A stretch of DNA of 5,868 bases from contig SXZC01000129.1 in assembly GCA_005788075.1 (NCBI GenBank), forward strand, positions 1 to 5,868, written 5' to 3'. Of this stretch, positions 1-5,868 are shown piece after piece. A program made the translations under genes and the position numbers. The notes beneath the pieces are model-generated. The model was not told the DNA's origin and made no database searches. It saw only the letters and a program-made list of their open reading frames with translations. Source of the DNA: Actinomycetota bacterium (lineage in GTDB: Bacteria > Actinomycetota > Thermoleophilia > Miltoncostaeales > Miltoncostaeaceae). The first letter of the stretch is position 1, and every line of letters begins with the position of its first letter.

Positions 1-1057
1 CTGGTGGCGCACGGCCGACCTCGTGCGCGAGATCGACCTCATCGAGGAGGTCGGGCGCGTGCATGGCCTCGACCGCATCCCCGGCGTGCTTCCGAGGCTC
101 GAGGCCCGGGCATCGCTCAGCCCGCAGCAGAAGGTGGTGCGCCGCCTCACGCGGTATGCCTGCGACCAGGGCCTGAGTGAGGCCATCACCTACCGCTTCG
201 TGCCCGAGGCCGATGCCGACCGGCTCCACCTGCCCGCCGACGACGAGCGGCGCCGGGTGGTGCGCATCGGCAATGCCCTCAGCGATGAGATGGCCGTGAT
301 GCGGCGGTCGCTCATCCCCGGGCTGCTTCGCGCCGTGGAGCGCAACCAGGCCCACCAGCGCCGCGACGGCGGCATCTTCGAGGTGGGGCGCACCTACGTG
401 CCCGCCGCCGACGGCCTGGCCGACGAGCCCGAGGAGATCACCGCCGTGCTGTTCGGCGCGCCCGGCGCGCGCGGCTGGCGCCAGGCGCCCGCCGACGTGG
501 ACGTGTGGGCGGCATCGGGCCTGGGCGTGGCCATGGCGGCGTCGGTGGGCGTGCACGCCGAGGCCGTGGCCGGCGTGAAGGAGCCCTGGTTGCACCCGGT
601 GCGCCAGGCGCGGCTCACCGCGGGCGGCATCGTGGTGGGCGTGGCCGGCGAGGTGCACCCCGCGGTGCTGAAGGCATTCGACGTGAAGGGCCCGGTGGTG
701 GCCGTGACCCTGCGCATCCCTGCGCTCACGCAGGTGGGCCCCGAGGAGCCGCGCCGGTACGTCGACCTCATCTCGGTGCCCGTGAGCACGCGCGACCTCG
801 CGGTGCTCGTGCCCGACACCGTCACTGCGGCGCATGTGCTGGACGTCGCCCGCGAGGCTGGTGGCGACCTGCTGCAGCGCGCGGAGGTGTTCGACCACTA
901 CGCCGGTGACCAGGTGCCCGAGGGGCAGGTGAGCCTGGCGATCCGGCTCACCATCGCCGAGCCCGGGCGTACCCTCACCGATGAGGAGATCGACGGGGTC
1001 ACCGAGCGCGCCGTTGTCGCGCTGCGCGACCAGGTGGGAGCGGAACTGAGGTCATGA
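1..1057 (+). CDS. pheT: Phenylalanyl-tRNA synthetase beta subunit, 3' part (5' truncated)
   Basis: The frame is open from base 2 and gives the last 351 residues of PheT, which pairs with PheS in the cytoplasm to charge tRNA-Phe. The visible part starts inside the B5 domain. Asp6, Asp12, Glu15 and Glu16 of the window follow the D-x5-D-L-x-E-E pattern that supplies Mg2+ ligands in bacterial PheT. The catalytic-like core follows, with NALSDEMAVMRRSLIPGLL, FEVGRTY and LHPVRQA segments typical of the family. The FDX-ACB anticodon-binding domain fills roughly residues 253-351 (TRDLAV, FDHYAG, RTLTDEE). The first GTG, at 23, is an internal codon and not a start, because family similarity continues upstream of it (WRTADL). 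The stop TGA overlaps the argC ATG by four bases, so the two are probably translationally coupled. The N-terminal tRNA-binding and B3/B4 editing domains lie outside the window. Confidence 0.96.
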   Translation, partial: WWRTADLVREIDLIEEVGRVHGLDRIPGVLPRLEARASLSPQQKVVRRLTRYACDQGLSEAITYRFVPEADADRLHLPADDERRRVVRIGNALSDEMAVMRRSLIPGLLRAVERNQAHQRRDGGIFEVGRTYVPAADGLADEPEEITAVLFGAPGARGWRQAPADVDVWAASGLGVAMAASVGVHAEAVAGVKEPWLHPVRQARLTAGGIVVGVAGEVHPAVLKAFDVKGPVVAVTLRIPALTQVGPEEPRRYVDLISVPVSTRDLAVLVPDTVTAAHVLDVAREAGGDLLQRAEVFDHYAGDQVPEGQVSLAIRLTIAEPGRTLTDEEIDGVTERAVVALRDQVGAELRS

Positions 1058-2034
1058 GCACCGTCCACGTGATCGGCGCGGCGGGCTTCACGGGGGCGCA
1101 GCTCGCGGCGCTGGTGGACGCCCATCCGCACTTCTCGCTCGGCCAGGTGACCGCCCGTGCCGATGCCGGCAGGCGCCTCGTCGACGTCGCGCCCGAGTAC
1201 CGCGTGGATGCCGTGCTGCAGGAGCTCGACCTGGGTGGCGTGGCCGAGGGTGACTTTGCCGCCGTCTGTTACCCGCACGCCGAGGCCGCTGCAGCCGTGG
1301 GTGAGCTGGTGGATCGCGGCGCGCGCGTGGTGGACGTGTCGGCTGATCACCGGCTGCGCGACGCCGCGCTGTATCCCGAGTGGTACGGCTTCGACCACCC
1401 GCGCCCCGACCTGCTGGCGGAGGCCGTGTACGGCCTGCCGGAGATCAACCGGGACGCCATCGCCGGCGCGCGCGTGGTGGCCAACCCGGGCTGCTACCCC
1501 ACTGCGTCTCTGCTCGCACTGCTGCCGGTGAAGGGCCAGGTGGCCGACATCGTGATCGACGCCAAGAGCGGCGTGAGCGGCGCGGGCCGCACGCCCACGC
1601 CCGACGTGCACTACTCGTCGGTGGCCGAAAGCGTGCGCGCCTACAAGGTGCTGGCCCACCGGCACACGCCCGAGATCGCGCAGGAGATCGGGGCCGATGT
1701 TCTCTTCACGCCGCACCTCGTGCCGGTCGACCGCGGCCTGCTGGCCAGCTGCTACGCCCGGTTCACGGGCGATGCGCCGCACCCCGATGACCTGCGGCAG
1801 GCCTACGCCGACTTCTACGCCGACGCGCCGTTCGTGGAGGTGGTGGATCAGCCCCCGGGCATGCGGGCCGTGCAGCGCAACAACTACGCGCAGGTGTGCC
1901 CGATGGTCGACCAGGCCACCGGGCGCCTCATCGCCTTCGGCGTGATCGACAACATCATGAAGGGGGCGGCCGGTCAGGCCGTGCAGAACCTCAACCTCAT
2001 GGCCGGCCGGCCCGAGGACGAGGGGCTCCGCTGA
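1054..2034 (+). CDS. argC: N-acetyl-gamma-glutamyl-phosphate reductase
   Basis: This 326-residue protein catalyses the NADPH-dependent reduction of N-acetylglutamyl phosphate to N-acetylglutamate semialdehyde, the third step of arginine synthesis. The N-terminal Rossmann fold shows the dinucleotide loop G8-A-A-G11-F-T-G14. The catalytic cysteine is Cys147 in NPGCYPTA. The HRHTPE segment at 202-207 carries the conserved catalytic histidine. Other family signatures are VDVSADHRL, YGLPEINRD, SGVSGAGR, FTPHLVPVDRG and the C-terminal IDNIMKGAAGQAVQNLNLM. The length is close to the family norm of about 340. The ATG at 1054 overlaps the pheT stop (ATGA). The residues just after it lead directly into the first beta strand, which supports this start. 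GAGG at 1048-1051 is very close to the ATG, and GGAG at 1037-1040 is a little far, so the ribosome site is weak and coupling to pheT is likely. The gene looks intact. Confidence 0.96.
   Translation: MSTVHVIGAAGFTGAQLAALVDAHPHFSLGQVTARADAGRRLVDVAPEYRVDAVLQELDLGGVAEGDFAAVCYPHAEAAAAVGELVDRGARVVDVSADHRLRDAALYPEWYGFDHPRPDLLAEAVYGLPEINRDAIAGARVVANPGCYPTASLLALLPVKGQVADIVIDAKSGVSGAGRTPTPDVHYSSVAESVRAYKVLAHRHTPEIAQEIGADVLFTPHLVPVDRGLLASCYARFTGDAPHPDDLRQAYADFYADAPFVEVVDQPPGMRAVQRNNYAQVCPMVDQATGRLIAFGVIDNIMKGAAGQAVQNLNLMAGRPEDEGLR
2020..2034 (+). promoter_or_regulatory. Ribosome binding site and CTGA junction deciding the argJ start
   Basis: GAGGGG at 2020-2025 lies five bases before CTG 2031. That CTG overlaps the argC stop TGA (2032-2034) in the same four-base geometry as the ATGA junctions elsewhere in the window. 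The first codons, CTGACCGACT, match the start of the DUF4239 gene (ATGACCGACT at 4275) except for the first base. No Shine-Dalgarno-like sequence is seen just before the alternative GTG at 2049. This favours initiation at CTG, or a base-call error of an original ATG. The inference is moderate, since CTG starts are rare. Confidence 0.55.
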
Positions 2035-3251
2035 CCGACTGGTCTCCGGTGGAGCGCGCCGACTGGATCGGCGCGCCCGAGGGCCTCACGCGAATCGACG
2101 GCACGGGGGTCACGGCGCCGCACGGCTTCCGGGCCGCCGGCGTGGCCGCGGGGCTCAAGGGCGAGGGGCTGCCCGACCTGGGCCTGCTGGTGAGCGACCG
2201 TCCCGCGCAGTCGGCCCTGGTGGATACCCCCACCGCCCTGCCGTCGGCCGCGGTCACCTACACGCGCTCCCTGCATGCGGGGAGCCTGCGCGGGGTGGTG
2301 GTGAACTCCGGCTGCGCCAACGCGGCCACCGGCGAGCAGGGCATCGTCGATGCCCGGGCCATGGGCGAGGCCGCGGCCGCGGCTGCCGGCGTGCCGGTGG
2401 GCAGCCTGGCCGTGTGCTCCACGGGGGTCATCGGCGAGCGCCTTCCGATGAAGGTGATCGCGGCGGGCATCGACGCCGCCGCCGCGGCGCTGTCGCCCGA
2501 TGGCGGACCGGACTTCGGCGAGGCCATCCGCACCACCGACGCCTTCGCCAAGGGCGGCACGTTCCGCCTCGCGCTCGCGAGCGGCGAGGTGACCGTCGGC
2601 GCGGCTGCGAAGGGCGCGGGGATGATCCGCCCCGACATGGCCACGATGCTGGCGTACGTGACCACCGACGCCTGCGTGCTGCCCGACGACCTGCTCGGCC
2701 TCACGCGCGCCGCCGCCGCGGGTGGCTTCAACCGCATCAGCGTGGATGGCCAGATGAGCCCCAGCGACACCCTGCTGGTTCTGGCCAACGGCGAGGGTCC
2801 GCCGCTCGAGGGCGAGGACCTCGCCCGCTTCGGCGACGCCCTGAGGGCAATCTGCCGCTACCTGGCGATCCTCATGGTGAAGGATGGCGAGGGTGCCGAG
2901 CACGCCGTGCGCGTGGTGGTGGATGGCGCGCTGGACGCCGACGAGGCCGAGCGCGTGGCCCGGGCGGTAGGGGAGAGCGCGCTGGTGCGCACCGCCGCCT
3001 ACGGGCGCGATGCCAACTGGGGCCGCGTGCACCAGGCGGTTGGCCAGGCCCTGGCGCAGGCCGGCGGCCACGTGGATTTCTCGCTGCGCTTCGACGGCGT
3101 GCTGCCTGATGGCGCCGGCATCGACGAGGTGATGGCCCGGCCCGAGTACGAGATGCAGGTGGGCCTCGGCCGCGGGGATGGCCGGGCGGAGCTCTTCGCC
3201 AGCGACCTCGGCCACGGGTACGTATCGGTGAACGCCGACTACCGCACCTAG
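2031..3251 (+). CDS. argJ: Glutamate N-acetyltransferase (ornithine acetyltransferase), probable CTG start
   Basis: ArgJ moves the acetyl group from N-acetylornithine to glutamate, closing the acetyl cycle of arginine synthesis; some members also use acetyl-CoA. From the CTG at 2031 the protein has 406 residues, normal for the family. It is a self-cleaving Ntn-type enzyme, and the expected cut is Ala204/Thr205 in MATML, with Thr205 as nucleophile. Thr131-Gly132 (STGVIG) forms the oxyanion hole. Lys194, Glu287, Asn401 and Thr406 align with substrate-contacting residues known from the Mycobacterium enzyme. GFRAAGVAAG, NSG-ANA-TG and DANWGR are recognisable. Three usually conserved segments differ: DGQMSPSDT for DG-x2-STNDT, GEGAEH for GEGATK, and no FTxN motif near residue 63. 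The start is uncertain. CTG 2031 has a good ribosome site and a CTGA overlap with argC; GTG 2049 (400 residues) is the conventional alternative. The ATG at 1896 would give an implausible Arg/Gly/His-rich extension inside argC. Confidence 0.94.
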   Translation: MTDWSPVERADWIGAPEGLTRIDGTGVTAPHGFRAAGVAAGLKGEGLPDLGLLVSDRPAQSALVDTPTALPSAAVTYTRSLHAGSLRGVVVNSGCANAATGEQGIVDARAMGEAAAAAAGVPVGSLAVCSTGVIGERLPMKVIAAGIDAAAAALSPDGGPDFGEAIRTTDAFAKGGTFRLALASGEVTVGAAAKGAGMIRPDMATMLAYVTTDACVLPDDLLGLTRAAAAGGFNRISVDGQMSPSDTLLVLANGEGPPLEGEDLARFGDALRAICRYLAILMVKDGEGAEHAVRVVVDGALDADEAERVARAVGESALVRTAAYGRDANWGRVHQAVGQALAQAGGHVDFSLRFDGVLPDGAGIDEVMARPEYEMQVGLGRGDGRAELFASDLGHGYVSVNADYRT

Positions 3252-3271
3252 GGCACCGCACTTAACAATTC

Positions 3272-3306
3272 CCCCGCTCGCCTCTCTGCGGCCGTAACAT
3301 GCGGGG
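3272..3306. repeat. Short inverted repeat around the putative -10 box
   Basis: CCCCGC at 3272-3277 is the reverse complement of GCGGGG at 3301-3306, with 23 bases between. The arms flank the putative -10 box and occupy roughly the -35 region and the -6 to -1 region. This could be an operator half-site pair, but in DNA this GC-rich a six-base match can arise by chance. There is no U-tract, so it does not look like a terminator. Confidence 0.25.
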
Positions 3307-3307
3307 A
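3295..3307 (+). promoter_or_regulatory. Putative leaderless promoter (-10 box TAACAT)
   Basis: TAACAT at 3295-3300 fits the TAnnnT form of a -10 element. It ends six bases before the ATG at 3307, so the expected transcription start coincides with the A of the start codon. No Shine-Dalgarno sequence precedes that ATG; the adjacent GCGGGG touches it and cannot serve. This is the layout of leaderless genes, which are common in actinobacteria. No good -35 hexamer is seen 16-18 bases upstream, where the sequence is C-rich. The box lies in the only gap of the window, where a new transcription unit would be expected to begin. Confidence 0.5.
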
Positions 3308-4278
3308 TGCGCCCCCTGCTCGTCCTCCTCGGCGTGCCCCTGCTCGCGGTGCTGCCCGGCTGCGGGGGCAGCCTCGATGGCTCGGTGTCGGTGGCGGGCT
3401 CGTCCACGCTGCTGCCGGTGATGTCGTCGGCCGCGGGCACCTTCTCGGCGGCCAACCCCCTTGCGCGCGTGGACCTCGAGATGACCGGCACGGGGGCGGG
3501 CTTCACGGCGCTCTGCGACGGCATCGCCGACATCGCCGGCGCCAGCCGGGAGATTGCGGAGGACGAGGCGGCCCGCTGCGAGGCCGAGGGCAAGAAGGTG
3601 GTGCGCCTCCTCCTCGCCCGTGACGCCCTGGTGTTCTTCACCGGGGCACGGAATGCCCAGCCGGCCTGCGTGACCCTGCCCGACCTCTACGCGCTGGTGG
3701 GCCCGGAGTCGGTGGGGGTGTCGCGCTGGTCGGATGCCCGGCGGCTCGCGAAGTCGCTGGGCTCGGGCACGTCGCTGCCGAAGGCGCGGCTCGTGGTGGT
3801 GAGTCCCGACGCGGCGTCCGGCACGAGGAAGCTCGTGGAGGACATCGTGGTGAAGCCCAGCGCGGACAAGCGCGGCCAGGATGCCGCGATCCGCCAGGAC
3901 GCCACGCGCGTGGCGAGCGATCAGGTGATGCTGGCCCAGGTGGTGCGCACGCCCACGGCGCTGGCATTCGCCGGCTACGCCACCATGCGCCCGTGGGAGG
4001 GCACCGTGCGCGCCATCGAGGTGGATGGCGGCAAGGGGTGCGTGGCGCCGAAGCCTGAGAGCATCCGCGACAGCACCTACCCCTTGGCCCGCTCGCTCTA
4101 CATGTACGTGAACGCCGAGTCGCTGCGCGACGACCCCACGGTGGCGGCGTTCGCGGAGCAGGTGGTGAGGACGGCCGCCGCGGATGACGAGGGCTCCGTA
4201 CCGCTCGGTCCCGAGGCGGTTGCGGCCACGCTCGACGCGCTCGGCGCAGCCACCGGAGGGGATCTCACGGGCACATGA
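3307..4278 (+). CDS. PstS-like phosphate-family substrate-binding lipoprotein
   Basis: The 323-residue product opens with a lipoprotein signal peptide: Arg2, a hydrophobic core and the lipobox L16-P-G-C19, so the mature protein should be anchored by Cys19 outside the membrane. The rest matches the PstS/PBP_like_2 fold. G31-S-S-T34 is the first anion-binding loop, TGTGAGF at 60-66 the second, D75 and S80-R81 (DIAGASR) follow, and S171-G-T173 in PDAASGTRK is the helix-capping loop. YPLARSLYMYV near the C-terminus is also typical. These loops bind phosphate in PstS, so an oxyanion ligand is likely but unproven. Cysteines 70, 91, 121 and 245 could form two disulfides in the exported protein. The expected Pst partners (PstC, PstA, PstB) do not follow; instead its stop overlaps a DUF4239 gene by ATGA. 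The ATG at 3307 is supported by the signal peptide and by the -10 box just before it. Confidence 0.88.
   Translation: MRPLLVLLGVPLLAVLPGCGGSLDGSVSVAGSSTLLPVMSSAAGTFSAANPLARVDLEMTGTGAGFTALCDGIADIAGASREIAEDEAARCEAEGKKVVRLLLARDALVFFTGARNAQPACVTLPDLYALVGPESVGVSRWSDARRLAKSLGSGTSLPKARLVVVSPDAASGTRKLVEDIVVKPSADKRGQDAAIRQDATRVASDQVMLAQVVRTPTALAFAGYATMRPWEGTVRAIEVDGGKGCVAPKPESIRDSTYPLARSLYMYVNAESLRDDPTVAAFAEQVVRTAAADDEGSVPLGPEAVAATLDALGAATGGDLTGT
4255..4264 (+). promoter_or_regulatory. Extended Shine-Dalgarno upstream of the DUF4239 gene
   Basis: GGAGGGGATC at 4255-4264 matches the 16S anti-Shine-Dalgarno complement GGAGGTGATC at nine of ten positions. It lies within the end of the PstS-like gene, ten bases before the ATG at 4275. 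The GGAGG core itself is 15 bases from the ATG, somewhat long. The sequence suggests the membrane protein can be translated efficiently in addition to coupling through the ATGA overlap. Confidence 0.45.
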
Positions 4279-5087
4279 CCGACTACCTGGTATCGCTCAA
4301 CGAATGGGTGATGGTGCCGCTCATCATCCTGCTCACGGTCGGGGCGAGCGCCGCGATGATGTGGGCGTTCGCGCGGTACATACGAGGGGGCAACCGCGAG
4401 AAGGCCGGCACGACCGCGGCCGCGTACATGACGGCGCTCGGCAGCCTTTTCGCGATCCTCACGGGCTTCCTCATCAACAGCGAGTACTCCACCCTGCGTG
4501 ACACCCAGCGCATCGTGGGGCAGGAAGTCGCGGCCGCGAGCCGCCTCGCGTATGCCAGCGCGAGCCTGCCTGCCGCAGACGCTGAGATCACGCAGGATGC
4601 ACTCGCCGAATACCTGGACGACGTGCAGGTGGGCGAGTGGCAGGCCCTTGCGAGCGGCGCCGCCGCGCGGTCGCCCGCCATCGACAGCCTGCGCGAGCTC
4701 GAGCGTCGCGTGTCCCGCCTGTCGGACCGCGCCTACGTCCAGAGCGCGGAGCAGTCGGCCTTGGGCGCCGCGCTCGACGGCATCACCAGCGCGCGCCGCC
4801 AGCGGGTGGTGATCGCCTCCCAATCGCTGCCCATCGCCCTGTTCTCGCTGTCGGTGATCGCGGGCATCGCCCTGGTGGCCAACAGCCTGCTGGTGTCGCT
4901 GCGCGCCGGACCCCGCTTCGGCTGGGTGGCGCTCGGCATCGTGCTGGTGGTGGCACTCGACCTGGCCGCCATCCTCGCCATCAGCGCACCCTTCCGCGGC
5001 GCTTTCCAAGTGGATGTCGCACCGGTTGCGGAGCTCGCTGCGGAGTTGCGCGCGGGCCAGTACCTCGACTGGGTGACGATCCGATGA
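4275..5087 (+). CDS. DUF4239 (bestrophin-like) four-helix membrane protein
   Basis: This 270-residue integral membrane protein has predicted helices at about 12-33, 50-67, 185-208 and 215-237. A long soluble stretch, about 68-184, separates the two helical pairs. The layout and several local patterns fit the DUF4239 family, which databases relate to bestrophin-type channels: ALGSLFAILTGFLI in helix 2, then QEVAAASRLA, a YLDDVQVGEW segment at 113-121, an arginine-rich approach to helix 3 (ARRQRVVIASQSLP), and FRGAFQVDVAPVAEL after helix 4. The biochemical function of the family is not established; an anion channel role is only suggested by the bestrophin relationship. There is no signal peptide beyond helix 1 and no cysteine. 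ATGA overlaps link it to both neighbours, which encode exported solute-binding lipoproteins, so the three products are probably made together. It bears no resemblance to PstC, PstA or Liv permeases and lacks an ABC-permease EAA loop. Confidence 0.78.
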   Translation: MTDYLVSLNEWVMVPLIILLTVGASAAMMWAFARYIRGGNREKAGTTAAAYMTALGSLFAILTGFLINSEYSTLRDTQRIVGQEVAAASRLAYASASLPAADAEITQDALAEYLDDVQVGEWQALASGAAARSPAIDSLRELERRVSRLSDRAYVQSAEQSALGAALDGITSARRQRVVIASQSLPIALFSLSVIAGIALVANSLLVSLRAGPRFGWVALGIVLVVALDLAAILAISAPFRGAFQVDVAPVAELAAELRAGQYLDWVTIR

Positions 5088-5868
5088 CCGGGCTGCGCGC
5101 CTGGGTGCTTGGCCTCGCGGTGGCCGCCCTCGCCGGGGCGGGCGTGGTGCTGGCCGGTTGCGGGGGAGAGCCCTCGTCCGAGCAGGCAGTGCAGGCGGAG
5201 TGCGCCGCCGACAAGAACGCCTGCGTGGAGGTGGGGGTGGGGCGCCCCATCTACCTGGGCACCCTGCTCTTCGAGGAGGACTCCGCGGGCCTCGACTCCA
5301 AGCGCGCGGCGGAGCTGGCGGTCGACTACCTGGACGGCGCGTTCGACAGCCGTCAGGGCGAGCTGCTGGGGCATCCGGTGTCGCTGCTGGCCGAGTCGGA
5401 GGACTGCACGCCCAAGGGCGGCGTCGCCGGCGCGCGCCGCCTGCTGCTCGAGCCCGACCTCGTGGCGGTGATCGGCACCACCTGCTCGGCCGCGGCGTTC
5501 GATGCCGCCGCCAAGGTGCTGAGCGCGAAGGATGTCCTGCTCATGTCGCCCAGCAACACCAGCCCACTGCTCACCGACCCGAAGACGCACGAGCGCTTCT
5601 ACTTCCGCACGGCGTTCAACGACCTCATCCAGGGCGCGGCCGTGGCGGCATTCGTGAAGGAGAAGCTCGGCGCCACCACGGCGGGCGTCATCTCGGTGCC
5701 GGACGCCTATTCGAAGACGCTGGGCGAGGCCTTCGCCGACCGCTTCTGGCGCGACGGCGGGAAGGTGGTGGCCGAGGCCTCGATGTCGCTGCGCGGCTCG
5801 CCCGATCGCGCCGTGGCGAAGATGGCCGCTGCGCGCCCGCAGGTGATCTTCCTGCCCACCTTCGCCCC
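5084..5868 (+). CDS. LivJ/LivK-like type 1 substrate-binding lipoprotein, 3' truncated
   Basis: The ATG at 5084 opens a frame that stays open to the window end, giving 261 residues of an expected total near 380-420. GGTGA at 5072-5076, seven bases upstream, is a reasonable ribosome site, and the ATG overlaps the DUF4239 stop (ATGA). The product has a signal peptide with lipobox L23-A-G-C26. It then matches the type 1 periplasmic-binding fold of branched-chain amino acid receptors: YLGTLLFEEDSAG in place of the usual first loop, GARRLL, AVIGTTCSAAAFDAA at about 128-142, LMSPSNTSPLLTD, and FNDLIQGAAVAAFVKEKLGA followed by a Y-S-K-T segment and GGKVVAE. Cysteine pairs 40/47 and 108/134 may form disulfides. 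The ligand cannot be read from the sequence; family members bind amino acids, amides, urea or signals. No Liv permease or ATPase is visible, but genes beyond the window end are unknown. Confidence 0.85.
   Translation, partial: MTGLRAWVLGLAVAALAGAGVVLAGCGGEPSSEQAVQAECAADKNACVEVGVGRPIYLGTLLFEEDSAGLDSKRAAELAVDYLDGAFDSRQGELLGHPVSLLAESEDCTPKGGVAGARRLLLEPDLVAVIGTTCSAAAFDAAAKVLSAKDVLLMSPSNTSPLLTDPKTHERFYFRTAFNDLIQGAAVAAFVKEKLGATTAGVISVPDAYSKTLGEAFADRFWRDGGKVVAEASMSLRGSPDRAVAKMAAARPQVIFLPTFA

Noticed and set aside
898..1782. Minus-strand open frame opposite argC
   Set aside because: It is a shadow of the argC reading frame, with His/Arg/Val-rich low-information translation and no family resemblance.
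1896..2030. Upstream ATG at 1896 as the argJ start
   Set aside because: It would overlap argC by 139 bases, and the added residues are a Gly/Arg/His-rich out-of-frame reading of the conserved argC C-terminus.
3252..3306. Possible intrinsic terminator after argJ
   Set aside because: The only pairings are short (CCCCGC/GCGGGG, and a four-base CCGC/GCGG), and no run of T follows either. Read-through from argJ cannot be excluded.
1974..3641. Long minus-strand open frame (555 codons) opposite argJ and the start of the PstS-like gene
   Set aside because: It is antisense to two clearly recognised genes and crosses their boundary. Its translation is biased to His, Arg, Gly and Ala with no recognisable domain, as expected for shadow frames in GC-rich DNA.
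3307..4278. Calling the gene a true pstS of a Pst phosphate importer
   Set aside because: The fold and anion-loop motifs fit, but no pstC, pstA, pstB or phoU is present and no clear actinobacterial phosphate-regulator site is seen, so only PstS-like is supported.
4098..5590. Overlapping minus-strand frames opposite the DUF4239 and LivK-like genes
   Set aside because: The + strand products have signal peptides, lipobox and membrane helices in sensible positions. The antisense products are His/Gln/Arg/Ala-rich with no motif.
1..5868. CRISPR arrays, tRNA or rRNA genes, insertion sequences, attachment sites
   Set aside because: No regularly spaced repeats, cloverleaf-like segments, transposase motifs or paired terminal repeats were seen. 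The window is nearly filled by six co-directional genes.

Overview
The window is very GC-rich, with G or C at most third codon positions, and is almost entirely coding. All six genes are on the + strand. The order pheT-argC-argJ is the arrangement familiar from actinobacteria, where the phenylalanyl-tRNA synthetase genes lead into the arginine cluster. A high-GC actinobacterium is therefore the best guess. A deep branch such as Thermoleophilia is possible, but nothing here proves it.

Region 1 (1-3251) is a tightly packed housekeeping block. It holds the 3' part of pheT (synthetase beta chain, B5 remnant to FDX-ACB domain), then complete argC (N-acetyl-gamma-glutamyl-phosphate reductase) and complete argJ (glutamate N-acetyltransferase that recycles acetyl groups). 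pheT and argC overlap by ATGA. argC and argJ probably overlap by CTGA, which would make argJ start at a rare CTG codon. Catalytic residues of ArgC and ArgJ are present, but ArgJ departs from its family at three usually well-kept segments. The argB and argD genes that commonly follow argJ in actinobacteria are absent.

Region 2 (3252-3306) is the only real intergenic gap. It contains a plausible -10 box (TAACAT) exactly six bases before the next ATG and no Shine-Dalgarno sequence, the layout of a leaderless promoter. A 6-base inverted repeat and a repeated TAACA word surround it.

Region 3 (3307-5868) is a second, translationally coupled unit joined by two ATGA overlaps. It encodes a PstS-like substrate-binding lipoprotein, a four-helix DUF4239 (bestrophin-like) membrane protein, and a LivJ/LivK-like type 1 substrate-binding lipoprotein that runs off the window end. 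Two solute-binding lipoproteins of unrelated folds bracketing a non-ABC membrane protein, with no permease or ATPase in view, is the most unusual feature of the window. It may be a sensing or channel-gating module rather than a standard importer, but that is inference.

No tRNA, rRNA, CRISPR array, insertion sequence or convincing intrinsic terminator was seen.
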